The translations under genes and the position numbers were made by a program. A stretch of DNA of 64,000 nucleotides from Porticoccus litoralis (GTDB taxonomy: Bacteria > Pseudomonadota > Gammaproteobacteria > Pseudomonadales > Porticoccaceae): contig NZ_JAUUUU010000001.1 in NCBI RefSeq assembly GCF_030676955.1, forward strand, positions 310,001 to 374,000, given 5' to 3'. Every line of letters begins with the position of its first letter. Position 1 is the stretch's first letter. Under the pieces are notes generated by a model. The model made no database searches. It saw nothing but the letters and a program-made list of their open reading frames with translations, and was not told where the DNA came from. This document shows positions 53,689 to 62,552 of this stretch, piece after piece.

Positions 53689-55704
53689 TTAGGGTACCCC
53701 ATCCACCTGCTGCTTCAACTTGTGAACCCGATCTCGCAACTGGGCGGCCTCTTCAAATTCAAGATTTTTGGCACATTCGAACATCTGTTTTTCAAGCATA
53801 TCAATCTGATGCCAGATATCGCCGGAACTGCTGGCAAGAGCTTGCTCGGCTTCATACTTCCCAGATCGCTCGGCCACCTTGCGACCTCCCTTTCCGGGAA
53901 TGCTCCGGGCTCCTTCCATGATATCAGCAACCGACTTTTTAATGCCCTGGGGCGTCACATGGTGTTCGCGGTTAAACGCCACCTGCTTTTCCCGACGACG
54001 CTCAGTTTCATCCATGGCTCGCTGCATAGAACCGGTTATCTTGTCGGCGTATAAAATGGCACGGCCGTTGACATTTCGGGCCGCTCGCCCGATGGTCTGG
54101 ATCAGCGATTGCTCTGATCGCAGGAAGCCTTCCTTATCAGCATCAAAAATGGCCACCAGCGCCACTTCCGGCATGTCCAGCCCCTCACGCAGCAGATTGA
54201 TGCCCACCAACACATCAAATTCACCGAGACGCAGGTCGCGGATAATTTCCACCCGCTCAACCGTTTCTATATCCGAGTGCAAATACCGCACCCGCACACC
54301 ATGCTCATCCAGGTATTCAGTCAGGTCTTCTGCCATACGCTTGGTAAGCACCGTAATCAGTACGCGTTCACCATGGCCGACACAGAGGTTGATCTCGGAA
54401 AGCACATCGTCCACCTGAGAACTTGCCGGGCGCACCGTAATCTGGGGATCAACCAGCCCCGTGGGCCTGACCACCTGCTCCACGACCTGTCCCGTTTTTT
54501 CCGCCTCGTACTTGCCGGGCGTTGCCGACACAAAGATGGTTTGAGGAGCCAAACGCTCCCACTCATCAAAGCGCATGGGGCGATTATCCAGCGCTGAAGG
54601 CAACCGAAAACCGTATTCCACCAGTGTTTCCTTGCGGGATCTGTCGCCCCGGTACATGCCCCCTAACTGGGGAATGGTCACATGGGATTCATCCACCACC
54701 AGCAGGGCATCAGCAGGCAAGTAATCATAGAGTGTCGGCGGTGCTTCCCCCGGCTCCCTTCCAGAGAGGTAACGGGAATAATTCTCAATACCCGTGCAGT
54801 AACCCAGTTCCTGCATCATTTCCAGATCGTAGCGGGTGCGCTCGCGCAGGCGCTGCTCTTCCACCAGTTTGTTGACAGAACGTAACTGTTCAAGCCGCTC
54901 TGCCAACTCCACCTTGATCGCTTCAATCGCCTCAAGAATGGTATGCCTGGGGGTCACATAGTGAGATTTAGGGTACACAGTCACCCGCGGCACCCGTCCA
55001 AACACCTCACCGGTTAACGGATCAAATAGCGAAATATTCTCCACTTCGTCATCAAACAGTTCGACCCGCACCGCTTCGTTGTCAGAATCTGCCGGGTAAA
55101 TATCGATCACATCGCCACGCACACGGTACGTGGCCCGCTGAAAAACAGAGTCGTTGCGACTGTATTGCAGCTCCGCCAGACGGCGTAAAACAGCCCGTTG
55201 ATCCACCCTGTCACCGCGGACAAGGTGCAAAACCATCTTCAGGTAGGATTCCGGATCCCCGAGGCCGTAGATAGCCGATACGGTGGCCACCACGATGACA
55301 TCTTTCCGCTCCATCAATGCCTTGGTAGCCGACAAGCGCATTTGCTCAATGTGCTGGTTAATCGAGGCATCTTTTTCAATAAAGGTGTCAGAGGAAGGCA
55401 CATAGGCCTCGGGCTGGTAATAATCGTAATAGGAAACGAAGTATTCCACGGCATTGTCTGGGAAAAACTCACGGAATTCACCGTACAGCTGCGCGGCCAG
55501 GGTTTTGTTGTGGGCCAGAACAATGGTGGGCCGCTGTACCTGGCTGATGACATTCGCAATCGTGAAGGTTTTGCCCGACCCAGTCACACCGAGCAATGTC
55601 TGTGCTGCCAACCCGGCGTGTAGACCATCGACCAACTTTTTAATGGCTTCAGGCTGGTCCCCTGCCGGTTGATAAGCACTTTTAACCGTAAACGCTTTCG
55701 CCAC
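53689..55704 (-). CDS. uvrB: Excinuclease ABC subunit B
   Basis: The 671-residue protein has Walker A GVTGSGKT at 39-46, the beta-hairpin region SYYDYYQPEAYVPSSDTFIEKD, DESH in VVDESHVTIPQ, helicase motifs V-VI (GINLLREGLDMPEV; QTIGRAARN) and a C-terminal UVR domain (MLEKQMFECAKNLEFEEAAQLRDR). It loads on damaged DNA with UvrA and then recruits UvrC. It is transcribed alone, divergent from tRNA-Asn. Confidence 0.98.
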   Translation of the reverse strand: MAKAFTVKSAYQPAGDQPEAIKKLVDGLHAGLAAQTLLGVTGSGKTFTIANVISQVQRPTIVLAHNKTLAAQLYGEFREFFPDNAVEYFVSYYDYYQPEAYVPSSDTFIEKDASINQHIEQMRLSATKALMERKDVIVVATVSAIYGLGDPESYLKMVLHLVRGDRVDQRAVLRRLAELQYSRNDSVFQRATYRVRGDVIDIYPADSDNEAVRVELFDDEVENISLFDPLTGEVFGRVPRVTVYPKSHYVTPRHTILEAIEAIKVELAERLEQLRSVNKLVEEQRLRERTRYDLEMMQELGYCTGIENYSRYLSGREPGEAPPTLYDYLPADALLVVDESHVTIPQLGGMYRGDRSRKETLVEYGFRLPSALDNRPMRFDEWERLAPQTIFVSATPGKYEAEKTGQVVEQVVRPTGLVDPQITVRPASSQVDDVLSEINLCVGHGERVLITVLTKRMAEDLTEYLDEHGVRVRYLHSDIETVERVEIIRDLRLGEFDVLVGINLLREGLDMPEVALVAIFDADKEGFLRSEQSLIQTIGRAARNVNGRAILYADKITGSMQRAMDETERRREKQVAFNREHHVTPQGIKKSVADIMEGARSIPGKGGRKVAERSGKYEAEQALASSSGDIWHQIDMLEKQMFECAKNLEFEEAAQLRDRVHKLKQQVDGVP

Positions 55705-55782
55705 TCAGGGCTCTCCAGAATCATCCAACAAAACGTCATATTATACGCCACAAAAACCCGTAAAATGGCCCGGGAGCAGGGC

Positions 55783-55811
55783 TTGACTACCCCAAATGCG
55801 ATCTATAAGAT
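55783..55811 (+). promoter_or_regulatory. Promoter of tRNA-Asn
   Basis: TTGACT (55783-55788), a 17-base spacer and TAAGAT (55806-55811) precede ACGCGCCTC, the shared discriminator. Confidence 0.82.
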
Positions 55812-55833
55812 ACGCGCCTCTCAACGAGACCAT

Positions 55834-55909
55834 TCCGCCTTAGCTCAGTTGGTAGAGCAAATGACTGTTAATCATTGGGTCGCTGGTTCGAGCCCAGCAG
55901 GCGGAGCCA
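55834..55909 (+). tRNA. tRNA-Asn (anticodon GTT)
   Basis: The 76-base gene has acceptor TCCGCCT/AGGCGGA, D arm AGCTCAGTTGGTAGAGC, anticodon loop CTGTTAA (GTT) in stem AATGA/TCATT, T arm GCTGGTTCGAGCCCAGC, discriminator G and encoded CCA. Confidence 0.97.
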
Positions 55910-55916
55910 AATACTA

Positions 55917-55946
55917 AAAGGGTTGTAGCAATACAGCCCTTTTTTA
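55917..55946 (+). terminator. Intrinsic terminator of tRNA-Asn
   Basis: AAAAGGGTTGTA and TACAGCCCTTTT pair around a GCAA loop (one G-U pair), followed by T residues. Confidence 0.85.
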
Positions 55947-55998
55947 TTGTCCAAAAAATCTCTTTGGATAACAAACGCCCTCCAATTTGAACAGACGT

Positions 55999-56068
55999 AA
56001 AAAACCCCGATCATGGTGAGAGGACCGGGGTCTTTTAGTTGCTTTGGGGAGAAGCATGTTGCTGTTGT
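55999..56068 (-). ncRNA. Candidate small RNA, copy 1 (C-rich, intrinsic terminator)
   Basis: Reading the minus strand, a transcript of about 70 bases starting near 56068 would hold ACAACAGCAACATGC, the open segment TTCTCCCCAAA (56053-56043), and a terminator hairpin ACCCCGGTC/GATCGGGGT (56031-56004) ending in six T (to 55999). A second copy at 56860-56928 keeps the same layout, with the hairpin arms changed in a compensating way (GGTC/GATC versus GATC/GGTC). UCUCCCC is complementary to Shine-Dalgarno sequences, so it may act as a target-binding seed. It lies just after the BLUF gene. Confidence 0.6.
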
Positions 56069-56074
56069 AATGAG

Positions 56075-56102
56075 TTAGTCATCACGAATGGCTAGAAGTT
56101 CC
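56075..56102 (-). promoter_or_regulatory. RpoE/AlgU-like promoter of small RNA copy 1
   Basis: GGAACTT (56102-56096) and GACTAA (56080-56075) are separated by 15 bases. Promoters of RpoE/AlgU-type sigma factors read GGAACTT, about 16 bases, then TCTAA/TCTGA, so ACTAA at a 16-base spacing differs by one base. The same pair at the same spacing precedes copy 2. Confidence 0.55.
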
Positions 56103-56199
56103 CAAATGTATTAACTGCAAAGTATTTTTTTCTATTGAGAATCCCTTCTAAAGCTTGTCATTAGAAGTTCAGAAATCTTATCGCGGGTGTATTCCTAAG

Positions 56200-56637
56200 C
56201 TATTGTTTCCAAACCGGCAGTTCTCGCATCAGTTTGATATCGTTAATCAAGGACAATGCCGCCCATTCTTCCAGGGGAAAACGAATACCCCCATCTTCCT
56301 CCCCGTACTTCTCCACCAGCTCTGACTCTATTTCCTGATTCAGGTTAAAAGTACCGATACCCAGCATGCCCCAGCCACGAAATAATCTGGCATCAATGAC
56401 AGAAAAACTAATGAGAGTTAGCTCTTCATGTCTGTCATCACGGAAAATACGTCGAAAGAGTGCATTAACATCCTCAAACTTACCCTCTAACGCTTGCAGA
56501 AAGTGTGTTTCACTCGCCAACAGAACACCTGTAATCCCAGACTGCTCATTTCTTGGCTCGCTGGACATGATGATGTCCTGAACTAAAGTCCAATTTAGAG
56601 GAGCAACACTACGGCTCTTGTAGATAATTCGATACAT
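56200..56637 (-). CDS. BLUF-domain blue-light receptor
   Basis: The 145-residue protein is a BLUF domain with a short tail. Flavin-site residues are present: Y6 (IIYKSRS), N30 (SEPRNEQSGITGVLL), Q48 (HFLQALEG), with W89 and M91 in RLFRGWGML. The FRDDRHEEL segment is also typical. There is no EAL, cyclase or DNA-binding domain, so it should act through a partner protein. It is bracketed by two related small RNA candidates and lies near oxidative-stress genes. Confidence 0.92.
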   Translation of the reverse strand: MYRIIYKSRSVAPLNWTLVQDIIMSSEPRNEQSGITGVLLASETHFLQALEGKFEDVNALFRRIFRDDRHEELTLISFSVIDARLFRGWGMLGIGTFNLNQEIESELVEKYGEEDGGIRFPLEEWAALSLINDIKLMRELPVWKQ

Positions 56638-56859
56638 GTCATAACCCGTTCGTCTCTAAAATTTATACGATGTTAGCTAGTTGTTTTCAGTATCTTTTCT
56701 ACGGCTATACGCCAATCTCGGATCTGTTCGTGACTTAAGCACATTGCCATTCTTTGCCTTGATAGTCTTAAAAAACTAACGTCCAGCAACCACACAAAAA
56801 GCTCACTTAACCACTAGAGTGGCCCTAGAGCATTAAAACACCACAATATACACAGTCAC

Positions 56860-56928
56860 AAAAAACCCCGACCATTGCTGTGATCGGGGTTATGACTGCT
56901 GTTTGGGGAGAAGAATTTGCTGGGTGTT
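56860..56928 (-). ncRNA. Candidate small RNA, copy 2 (C-rich, intrinsic terminator)
   Basis: The minus strand from about 56928 gives a transcript of about 69 bases with AACACCCAGCAAATTC, then TTCTCCCCAAA (56912-56902), and a hairpin ACCCCGATC/GGTCGGGGT (56890-56865) with a T6 end at 56860. The element is alignable with copy 1 over about 100 bases, promoter included. The strongest conservation is in the promoter boxes, the C-rich segment and the hairpin, as expected for a functional RNA rather than a decaying repeat. Confidence 0.6.
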
Positions 56929-56933
56929 ATCTA

Positions 56934-56961
56934 TTAGTCAACACTGAATCTACTAAGTTCA
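56934..56961 (-). promoter_or_regulatory. RpoE/AlgU-like promoter of small RNA copy 2
   Basis: TGAACTT (56961-56955) and GACTAA (56939-56934) lie 15 bases apart, exactly as before copy 1. The spacers differ in sequence, so the boxes are conserved selectively. Confidence 0.52.
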
Positions 56962-57169
56962 AACTTTTTTGAAAAAATTTACCGAGACGCTCGAATGGTC
57001 ATCTATGAGTCTGGCAGACTGGAACCGGCCGGGATATTGCAGTGGATTTTCTATCCCCATACACTAGGGCGGCCACTAGGCAGGCTCGGTGAGCAATCAT
57101 ATGAAAAAGTTCTTCCGACCCTCTGCCTGCATGCCATTTCACATAAAAATAAACCGACAGGCAGTACCT

Positions 57170-57505
57170 ATGATTTTTAAAACTTTACGCTATTCAGTGC
57201 TACTTGGCCTGTTGATATCCGGTCAGACCTTCGCCAGCACCGTCTTTGAGGACACCCTGCAGGAAGCAAAGAATGGCAATCCTCAGGCACAAAGCAAGCT
57301 GGGCAATATGTATGCCGAAGGCAGAGGTACCGAGCAAAATAACGTCAAGGCGTTTATCTGGATGTCTGCTGCCAAGGCCAATGGTGACACAGCTTCCGAG
57401 CACAGCCTGAATACCCTGCGCAAACGTATGTCATTGAAAGAAGTGATTGACGGCCAGGCCAAGGCTGCCAAGTGTATCGGTTCCCACTACCAACGCTGCA
57501 AATAG
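57170..57505 (+). CDS. Small secreted Sel1-repeat protein
   Basis: The ATG at 57170 gives 111 residues with a signal peptide (MIFKTLRYSVLLGLLISGQTFA) followed by one or two Sel1-like units: ALxEAKNGNPQAQSKLGNMYAEGRGTEQNNVKAFIWMSAAKANGD. Two cysteines near the end (KCIGSHYQRC) may pair. Upstream in-frame starts (57089, 57101) would bury the signal peptide. The role is unknown; Sel1 repeats bind proteins. Confidence 0.8.
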   Translation: MIFKTLRYSVLLGLLISGQTFASTVFEDTLQEAKNGNPQAQSKLGNMYAEGRGTEQNNVKAFIWMSAAKANGDTASEHSLNTLRKRMSLKEVIDGQAKAAKCIGSHYQRCK

Positions 57506-57621
57506 CCTCTCTCACCCCACCCTGCAATCTCGATACTGGGCGAATAGAACCGGATCGTCTAAGGTGTCGTATAGTTAGATACAGGTTTTTTATCAGGAAG
57601 GCTGTTTAAGGTGAATTAGTC

Positions 57622-60027
57622 ATGTTGTTATCGCTGCTATTGTTTATCGCATTGTTGGTCTCCGTGCTCTATTACCAGCCTCCGCTGCGACTGGGATCTG
57701 TCATCCTGGTCTTGGGCACCCTGTTCTTGACCACTTACAGCGGCATTATGTGGCTTCTGTTATTCCCCACCCTGCTGATCACCGCCATTCTCAATATTCC
57801 CCAGTGGCGGGAACGTGCGCTGATAAAACCCGCCTACCAGCTGCTACGCCGCTCCATGCCAAGCATGAGTAAAACCGAGCGGGAAGCTCTTGAGGCAGGC
57901 ACCACCTGGTGGGAGAAGGAACTCTTTGGGGGCCAGCCTGACTGGTCCATGTATAGCGATATCACCCTTCCCCAGCTCAGCGAAAAGGAACAACAGTTTC
58001 TCGACAACGAAGTGGAACAGCTCTGCCAACTCGTGGATGAGTGGGATATCGGTCAACGCAAGGATCTGTCCCCTGAAGCCTGGGATTTCCTGCGCCAGAA
58101 TGGCTTTTTCGGACTGATTATTCCAGAAGCATTCGGCGGACTGGATTTTAGTCCCTACGCCCAAAGCCGCATCATGAGCAAGATCGCCAGTAAATCACCC
58201 ACCACGGCAGTGACCGCCATGGTTCCCAATTCTCTCGGGCCCGGGGAACTGCTGGTCAAATATGGTACGGAAGAGCAGAAGCAATACTGGTTGCCACGGC
58301 TGGCCAACGGCACAGAACTGCCCTGTTTTGGCCTCACCGGACCCGAGGCAGGCTCTGATGCCGGCTCAATTCCCGATATGGGCATAGTCTGCCGCGGGGA
58401 AATGAACGGCGAAGAGGTACTCGGCCTTAAATTAACCTTCAGCAAACGCTGGATCACCCTGGCACCGGTTGCCACCGTGATTGGCCTGGCCTTCAAATTG
58501 CGGGACCCCGAAGGCCTGTTGGGCGATCCGGATACAGTCGACTACGGCATTACCTGCGCACTGTTACCCGCCAATCATCCCGGAATCGAGATTGGTCGCC
58601 GTCACAACCCCGGCGGACCCTTCATGAACGGCCCCATTAAAGGTGAAGACGTATTTATTCCCGTGGACTGGATCATTGGCGGGGCCAGCATGGCCGGCAA
58701 GGGCTGGCGCATGCTGATTGAATGCCTGGGCGCTGGGCGAGGAGTTTCTCTACCCTCACTGGCCACCGCTGGCAGCGAGATGTGTTATCTCAATGTGGGC
58801 GCCTATGCCCGGATTCGTCGTCAATTCAATATGGAGATCGGCAAATTCGAGGGGGTTCAGGAAGCGACGGCAGAAATTGCCTCTGGTGCTTATACCCTTG
58901 AAGCCATGAGACAACTGGTTACCCGCGGACTGGATGACGGCGCACCATCGGTACTCACCGCCATGGCCAAATACCATGCCACTGAGCGCATGCGCACCAT
59001 GGTCAACCACGCCATGGATGTGGTGGGTGGGCGAGCCATTCAGTTGGGACCCCGCAATTTTCTGGCCGCCATGTACCACACCATGCCGGTGGCCATTACG
59101 GTTGAAGGCGCAAACATACTGACCCGCTCGTTGATGATTTTCGGTCAGGGCTCCATGCGCTGCCATCCCTACCTGTTTGAAGAGCTTCAAGCCCTGCAGA
59201 ATGCAGATGAGGTCGCAGGTAAAGAAGCATTTGAGCCACTGCTGATGGCACACCTGGCACACACTGGTAGCAACATGGCACGTACCCTGGTGTTTGGCCT
59301 CGGGTGTGGACTGGGCAGCCCCCTACCGATCAATGCCAACAGCTTCAACAAACCCTGGTACCAGAAAATCAATCACCTGAGCGCGGCTCTGGCCACCTGT
59401 GCCGATGTGGCGCTGGGCACGCTGGGAGGCAGTATCAAGCGCCGGGAACTGCTGTCTGCAAGGCTCGGCGATATTCACAGCGAGCTGTTAATTGCCTGCA
59501 GCATTCTCAAATACCATCAATCATTGCCAACCAGCGATGCCAATGACGCCCATGCCTCATTTGCACTCAAGCGCTCACTGAACAATGCCCAGCAGAGCCT
59601 GGTGGCATTCTGTGACAACTTCCCACAACGCTGGCTGGGATGGCTTTTGAAGTTCCTCTGCCTGCCCCTGGGCAGACGCTACCAGGCTCCCGACGACAAC
59701 CAAATCCGTGAACTGGGGGCGCTGATTATGGAACCCAATCCGGTTCGCCAAGCCCTGAAACAGTATGTTTACGTTAGCGAGAGCTCCGACGATGCCGCTG
59801 GACGTGTTGAAAATACGTTCAGCGCACTGCTGAAAGTGGACAGTGCCTGGCAGGCATTCAGTCGTGCGCGCAGCAAAGGTGAACTGGGTGCCAGTGGCGA
59901 TCTGGACACCGAGCTGTCTGAAGCACTGCGGCTGGAGATTATTACTGAAGCCGATGTCGAGCCACTGAAAACCTACGATCAACTGCGCTTTGACAGCGTT
60001 CTCACAGATGATTTTGAGGCATTGTGA
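57622..60027 (+). CDS. fadE: Acyl-CoA dehydrogenase FadE
   Basis: The 801-residue enzyme has two N-terminal membrane segments (about 1-60), the acyl-CoA dehydrogenase fold (about 110-520) with GLTGPEAGSDAGS and SKRWITLAP, and the long C-terminal DUF1974 region special to FadE. It catalyses the first step of fatty acid beta-oxidation with FAD. It lies 116 bases after the Sel1 gene and is probably transcribed alone. Confidence 0.96.
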   Translation: MLLSLLLFIALLVSVLYYQPPLRLGSVILVLGTLFLTTYSGIMWLLLFPTLLITAILNIPQWRERALIKPAYQLLRRSMPSMSKTEREALEAGTTWWEKELFGGQPDWSMYSDITLPQLSEKEQQFLDNEVEQLCQLVDEWDIGQRKDLSPEAWDFLRQNGFFGLIIPEAFGGLDFSPYAQSRIMSKIASKSPTTAVTAMVPNSLGPGELLVKYGTEEQKQYWLPRLANGTELPCFGLTGPEAGSDAGSIPDMGIVCRGEMNGEEVLGLKLTFSKRWITLAPVATVIGLAFKLRDPEGLLGDPDTVDYGITCALLPANHPGIEIGRRHNPGGPFMNGPIKGEDVFIPVDWIIGGASMAGKGWRMLIECLGAGRGVSLPSLATAGSEMCYLNVGAYARIRRQFNMEIGKFEGVQEATAEIASGAYTLEAMRQLVTRGLDDGAPSVLTAMAKYHATERMRTMVNHAMDVVGGRAIQLGPRNFLAAMYHTMPVAITVEGANILTRSLMIFGQGSMRCHPYLFEELQALQNADEVAGKEAFEPLLMAHLAHTGSNMARTLVFGLGCGLGSPLPINANSFNKPWYQKINHLSAALATCADVALGTLGGSIKRRELLSARLGDIHSELLIACSILKYHQSLPTSDANDAHASFALKRSLNNAQQSLVAFCDNFPQRWLGWLLKFLCLPLGRRYQAPDDNQIRELGALIMEPNPVRQALKQYVYVSESSDDAAGRVENTFSALLKVDSAWQAFSRARSKGELGASGDLDTELSEALRLEIITEADVEPLKTYDQLRFDSVLTDDFEAL

Positions 60028-60045
60028 TCAGCCATACCGCCTGAA

Positions 60046-60837
60046 TCACTTTGATCGGTAGGCTACCCGGCGCATCAAGGGAAGGTACAGGCGATAGGGC
60101 AGGATGCGTAATAATTTAAGCCAATACACAAAGCGCGCCGGAAACGTAATTTCAAAACGCCGGGAGCCCAAACCTCGATAAATGGCCTCTGCCGCATCCT
60201 CCGGTTCCATCAGCGCCGGCATGTGAAAATCGTTTTTATCCGTGAGCGGCGTGCGGACAAAACCCGGATTGATCACCTGCAAGCGCAGGCCGGTGCCCTG
60301 AAGATCCACATAAAGCGACTCACACAAACTGATTAACGCCGCCTTGCTGGCACAGTAGGCAGCCGCCTTAGGCAGGCCCCGGTAACCTGCCACCGAGGAC
60401 ACCACAGCAATATGTCCTGCATGTCGAGACAAGCAGTGGCGCAAGACAACATCCAGACAATTGATGGTTCCCTGCAGATTCACATCCAGAAGTCGCCGGC
60501 ACCGTTGGGCAGAAAATCTCCCCGCTCCATCCGGGTCGTGGGTGCCCGCATTCAACACAAACAGGTCCGGGGACACCCCCTCACTCTCCCAGCGTTCAAA
60601 CAGTGAGGAAACTTGCCCCGGTCGACGGATATCCAGCGGTGCAGGAATAAATTTTCCTGGAGTACCGGCGAGGCTATGTTGCAGTTCCAGCAGTTCTTCC
60701 ACCGTGCGCGACGAGCCGTAGACCGTGCAGCCCTGCTGGCATAATTTTTTGGCCAGCGCCGCACCGATACCGCGACCGGCACCGGTTATCCAAGCTACCC
60801 GCCAGGGGCAGACACCTTCACTTTTAGTGCTCATCAA
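60046..60837 (-). CDS. Short-chain dehydrogenase/reductase
   Basis: The 263-residue protein shows TGAGRGIGAALA (cofactor loop, about 16-27), LNAGTHDPDG, the active-site Ser in VSSVAGYRGLPKAA and the YCASK pair (about 157-161). A C-terminal hydrophobic stretch (FVYWLKLLRILPYRLYLPLM) may bind membrane. It is the last gene of a four-gene operon of the kind seen in light and singlet-oxygen regulons. Confidence 0.9.
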   Translation of the reverse strand: MMSTKSEGVCPWRVAWITGAGRGIGAALAKKLCQQGCTVYGSSRTVEELLELQHSLAGTPGKFIPAPLDIRRPGQVSSLFERWESEGVSPDLFVLNAGTHDPDGAGRFSAQRCRRLLDVNLQGTINCLDVVLRHCLSRHAGHIAVVSSVAGYRGLPKAAAYCASKAALISLCESLYVDLQGTGLRLQVINPGFVRTPLTDKNDFHMPALMEPEDAAEAIYRGLGSRRFEITFPARFVYWLKLLRILPYRLYLPLMRRVAYRSK

Positions 60838-60849
60838 TCGCCTCCAGCC

Positions 60850-61422
60850 TCAGTGTTTGAGATCACAAACAGACCACAGGTTTTTTGGCTCTGCCGTTTT
60901 CAGGCGATGTATCGACAGAGTGATTTTGCCGACGGGAATACCAAACTTGCTCATGGTCGCCCTATTGAGCAGGTTGTCCTCATCAATCAGATACAACCAG
61001 TCATTGAGCTGTAAATGCCGTTCCTTGCCATTCACAGTCACCGCCAGGGTGTAGTGCCAGTTCAACGCATTGCCCCGGGTCACGCCCTCGGCGGTGCCTA
61101 TCACATCTCCGGCAACACCGGTGTAGTGATTGCCATCCTTGGTGAGCTTCCAGCAGCGCTGTTGGTGTTCGCCATCATCAAAAAAGAACTGCTCGTCCAG
61201 CACACCCTGATTACCGTCCCAAGTGGCATGGATGTCGGCCCGGAAACGGCGAATCACGCGGCCTCGAAAGTCCTGCACCATGCCGTAGGCCTCAAGCCTG
61301 CCGTTAAAAAACTGATCCAGATGCAGAGCCGGGGTATTGTTCTGGTAATCGTCAATACTGGCCGAACAACCCGCCAGCAAAGCCCCTGCCAGATAAATGG
61401 ATTTTGCCTTGATGGTTCTCAT
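60850..61422 (-). CDS. DUF3833 lipoprotein
   Basis: The 190-residue precursor (ATG 61422) has a lipobox (LLAGC, Cys about 19). The mature part follows the DUF3833 pattern: LDQFFNGRLEAYGMVQDFRGRVIRRF, WDGNQGVLDEQFFFDDGE, RGNALNWHYTL and the WLYLIDEDNLLNRATMSKFGIPVGKITLSI end. The fold may bind lipid, but function is unknown. It lies 12 bases before the SDR gene. Confidence 0.9.
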   Translation of the reverse strand: MRTIKAKSIYLAGALLAGCSASIDDYQNNTPALHLDQFFNGRLEAYGMVQDFRGRVIRRFRADIHATWDGNQGVLDEQFFFDDGEHQQRCWKLTKDGNHYTGVAGDVIGTAEGVTRGNALNWHYTLAVTVNGKERHLQLNDWLYLIDEDNLLNRATMSKFGIPVGKITLSIHRLKTAEPKNLWSVCDLKH

Positions 61423-61435
61423 ACCGATCTCTCCA

Positions 61436-61942
61436 TCATTTGAGTTCACCCCGCAGTTTTCGGGTTAGCTTGGGATAGTCACTGTCATCGCCCAGCCAGA
61501 TATTCAGGAAGGCGTGGGAAAAGTCCTTTTCGGGAAGCGAACCAATGTGCTGTCCCTGCAGATAAAAGTGACCATGGCCATCCTGATCCATGAAAAAAAC
61601 CATCTGCTCTCCCTTCTCCACGTTGGGCCATATCACCCCCAGATGATTGAGCCAGTCATCGCGTTTTTTGGAGGACATTTCACCCGCCAGTCGCTTGCGG
61701 GTTTCCTTGAGCAATCGGGTATTGCTGATATCCCGATGAAAGGTAAGGCGTAACAACAGCGGCCCCTGCAACCGCTGCAACTCGCCGAAAGGGTTCAACA
61801 GTTCCGCCGTGTAGATTCTGAAAAAAAGGAAACTCAGTTCTGCCTGCCCGACGGTCAGAAGGTCTTGCGGGAGCGGCCTGGCCACTGCAGACGGAGGGGC
61901 AATCAGCAGGACGATCAGGAGCCAGCGATTAAGCTTTAACAT
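61436..61942 (-). CDS. Chalcone isomerase-like periplasmic protein
   Basis: The 168-residue protein (ATG 61942) has a signal peptide (MLKLNRWLLIVLLIAPPSAVARP) and the chalcone-isomerase-like fold: VGQAELSFLFFRIYTAELLNPFG, LLLRLTFHRDISNTRLLKET, then KGEQMVFFMDQDGHGHFYLQG and FLNIWLGDDS. Bacterial members are thought to bind fatty acids rather than flavonoids. It is 13 bases from the DUF3833 gene and overlaps the DUF2878 gene. Confidence 0.88.
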   Translation of the reverse strand: MLKLNRWLLIVLLIAPPSAVARPLPQDLLTVGQAELSFLFFRIYTAELLNPFGELQRLQGPLLLRLTFHRDISNTRLLKETRKRLAGEMSSKKRDDWLNHLGVIWPNVEKGEQMVFFMDQDGHGHFYLQGQHIGSLPEKDFSHAFLNIWLGDDSDYPKLTRKLRGELK

Positions 61943-62447
61943 GCCAACCTCCAACGATATCTGCCAATTTCAGCAAGGCGGGAAACAGCAGCAGCCAAAC
62001 CAGGGCCAGCAAAGCTGCCACCTCCAACTCAGCAAGACCAAAGTTCACCGCTCCCAGACGACCGGCAGCCAGATATGTCAACGTGCCCAACAGAGAACCC
62101 GCCAATGCGGAAATCAGGTAACGTCCGGAAAACCAGGTCAATCCCTGTCGCAGGGTGGCACTAAAGGCAAACCACAACAGCAACAACCAAAGCGGCGGCC
62201 AACCCTGACCAGAGGAAAAGATAAAGACACCATAGCGTGTCAGGAATGTATCCACCGCAAACCCCAGTAGCGCACAGCTGGTGACAACCAAACATTCGGC
62301 AAGGGGTTTGCGGTGACCGAGAAGGTGCAACACCAGCAGCGCTATCACCACCCACAGGGCGTCGTTACCCATCAGGATGCAAAGCCACCAGGCCAGTTGG
62401 AATCCAGCCAGGTTAACCCACCAGAATTGTGACAGGCCTGAAAACAT
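61929..62447 (-). CDS. DUF2878 membrane protein
   Basis: The 172-residue protein (ATG 62447, preceded by GGAG) has about six membrane segments and the DUF2878 outline: WWVNLAGFQLAWWLCILMG, the GFAVDTFLTRYGVF segment, PPLWLLLLWFAFSATL. It is first in the operon with the chalcone isomerase-like, DUF3833 and SDR genes. The function is unknown. Confidence 0.88.
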   Translation of the reverse strand: MFSGLSQFWWVNLAGFQLAWWLCILMGNDALWVVIALLVLHLLGHRKPLAECLVVTSCALLGFAVDTFLTRYGVFIFSSGQGWPPLWLLLLWFAFSATLRQGLTWFSGRYLISALAGSLLGTLTYLAAGRLGAVNFGLAELEVAALLALVWLLLFPALLKLADIVGGWHVKA

Positions 62448-62508
62448 ATTCACTCCAATACATGGTCGCTCCATCGCAGACTAGGCGCATAAATTTCTCA
62501 CTGTGCAG

Positions 62509-62538
62509 ATTTTACGCAGCAATTGCGCTGGCAGATCA
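62509..62538 (-). promoter_or_regulatory. ECF sigma (RpoE-ChrR type) promoter of the DUF2878 operon
   Basis: TGATCT (62538-62533) and TAAAAT (62514-62509) are separated by 18 bases. The consensus reported for RpoE-ChrR (ECF11) promoters is TGATCC, about 18 bases, TAAGA. The plus-strand partner next to it has the same spacing. Confidence 0.5.
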
Positions 62539-62552
62539 TCCACGCCCCTAAG

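Larger units (their letters stand above)
56638..57169. other. 532-base intergenic region with small RNA copy 2
   Basis: Apart from the small RNA candidate at 56860-56928 and its promoter, I see the BLUF promoter side (56638-56859) and the leader side of the Sel1 gene (56985-57169). No further gene is supported; a 60-codon open frame at 56995-57180 overlaps the Sel1 start in another frame and lacks a ribosome site. Confidence 0.5.
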
